DNA of 35,074 nt from Oppiella nova (Eukaryota > Arthropoda > Arachnida > Sarcoptiformes > Oppiidae). Each line of letters opens with the position of its first letter. Position 1 is the stretch's first letter. Both the position numbers and the translations under genes were made by a program. The stretch spans positions 1 through 35,074 of the forward strand of contig CAJPVJ010000166.1 in NCBI GenBank assembly GCA_905397405.1, given 5' to 3'. The notes under the pieces were generated by a model that had not been told where the DNA came from, made no database searches, and saw only the letters and a list, made by a program, of their open reading frames with translations. This document shows positions 34,509 through 35,074 of the stretch, piece by piece.

Positions 34509-35074
34509 ATGGCTTACAATGAGGTATACATTGCTTAAGACATTGAATGCATGTTGTCGTGCATTGACTCAATCCATTGAATCCATTGAATCCATTATTG
34601 AATCCATTGAATCCATGGCAGAGAGTGGATCCCGAACTCATATTCACCAAACAGGAGCGCATAGGAAAGGGATCTTTCGGTGAAGTGTTTAAAGGGGTCG
34701 ACAATCGCACACAACAAGTGGTGGCCATTAAGATCATAGACCTCGAGGAGGCCGAGGATGAGATCGAAGACATCCAGCAGGAGATAATGGTTTTGTCGCA
34801 ATGCGACAGTCTTTTCGTCACCAAATACTTCGGATCTTATCTTAAGGTATGCTTTGTTGACATTTGGCACTAATCCGATGCCAACACTTGTTTAAATGTC
34901 TTGAGATGAGTCTCGAGACCTCATATCATATTTGATGACTAGTGTTGAGTTAATACTGAATGGTTTAAAGGGAACCAAATTATGGATAATAATGGAGTAT
35001 TTGGGCGGAGGTTCGGCTCTGGATCTGATGAAAGCGGGACACTTCGAGGAGATGCACATTGCGGTCATACTTCG
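34509..35074 (+). CDS. GckIII: GCK-III Ser/Thr kinase (MST3/STK24-STK25-STK26), 5' part
   Basis: This is a STE20-family kinase of the germinal-centre-kinase III group, acting in STRIPAK, Golgi and cytoskeletal signalling. Proposed exons: 34509-34523 (MAYNE), 34622-34846 and 34971 to beyond the window end. Junctions are GT-AG and in phase. The kinase domain begins [18 protein letters not shown] (P-loop GKGSFGEV), with the catalytic lysine in [20 protein letters not shown], then [18 protein letters not shown] and [19 protein letters not shown]. These are near-identical to the family. The first exon is uncertain: the frame upstream of VDPEL has no ATG and begins in a tandem repeat, so a five-codon first exon spliced over the repeat is the simplest start. 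The catalytic loop and C-terminus lie outside the window. Confidence 0.93.
34571..34616 (+). repeat. Short ATTGAATCC tandem repeat
   Basis: Four near-perfect units of (aa)tccattg(aa) just before the first conserved kinase exon. They probably lie in a 98-nt intron. If translated they would give [12 protein letters not shown]. Confidence 0.8.

Noticed and set aside
1-35074. Transposon, CRISPR, tRNA or rRNA genes
   Set aside because: No transposase or reverse-transcriptase motif, no regular spaced repeats, and no tRNA or rRNA-like sequence were seen.

Overview
The window looks like arthropod nuclear DNA. It is AT-rich and intron-dense, with many GT-AG introns of only about 50-100 nt, and it carries metazoan neuronal and transcription genes. 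The very short introns and the gene set suggest a chelicerate, perhaps a mite; that is an inference from style, not a proof.

Layout from left to right: (1) 1721-7201, plus strand, an ERG-type (KCNH2/seizure) voltage-gated potassium channel, from S1/S2 through the pore, cyclic-nucleotide-binding homology domain and long C-terminal tail; its N-terminus lies outside the window or is lost. (2) 8771-12781, minus strand, a TRPV channel of the Nanchung/Inactive/OSM-9 group, 14 exons. (3) 13296-16405, minus strand, a two-exon BTB-BACK-nine-C2H2-finger protein; the BTB part and the finger part look like separate genes until the splice is followed. (4) 16822-25009, plus strand, a calcium-channel alpha2/delta subunit, 24 exons, sharing a 416-bp divergent promoter region with gene 3. 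(5) 26911-27400, plus strand, a small secreted protein of unknown function. (6) 28381-33496, plus strand, Mediator subunit MED14. (7) 34509 to the window end, plus strand, the start of a GCK-III (MST3/STK24-25-26) kinase. Genes 1, 2 and 4 are all membrane-excitability genes, but nothing shows that they are co-regulated.

The most striking thing is in the sequence record of the ERG gene. Three stretches (ending at 1900, ending at 2650, and starting at 3789) are written as the base-by-base complement WITHOUT reversal. Complementing each letter in place restores the missing S1-S2 exon, the missing S4 voltage-sensor exon and a second copy of the pore exon, all with correct GT/AG sites and reading phase. 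An inversion cannot produce this, because it would give the reverse complement. The switch points coincide with unmerged duplicate contig ends and a single-N join at 2810. A similar N join with duplicated exons sits in the TRPV gene at 9283. I read these as assembly or gap-filling errors, but they would hide or falsely 'delete' essential exons in any automatic annotation.

Non-coding parts hold a 710-bp direct repeat flanking the ERG gene, two fold-back repeats, a 127-bp tandem duplication, microsatellites and many copies of an ACAGTA/TACTGT motif. No transposase, tRNA, rRNA or CRISPR array was seen.
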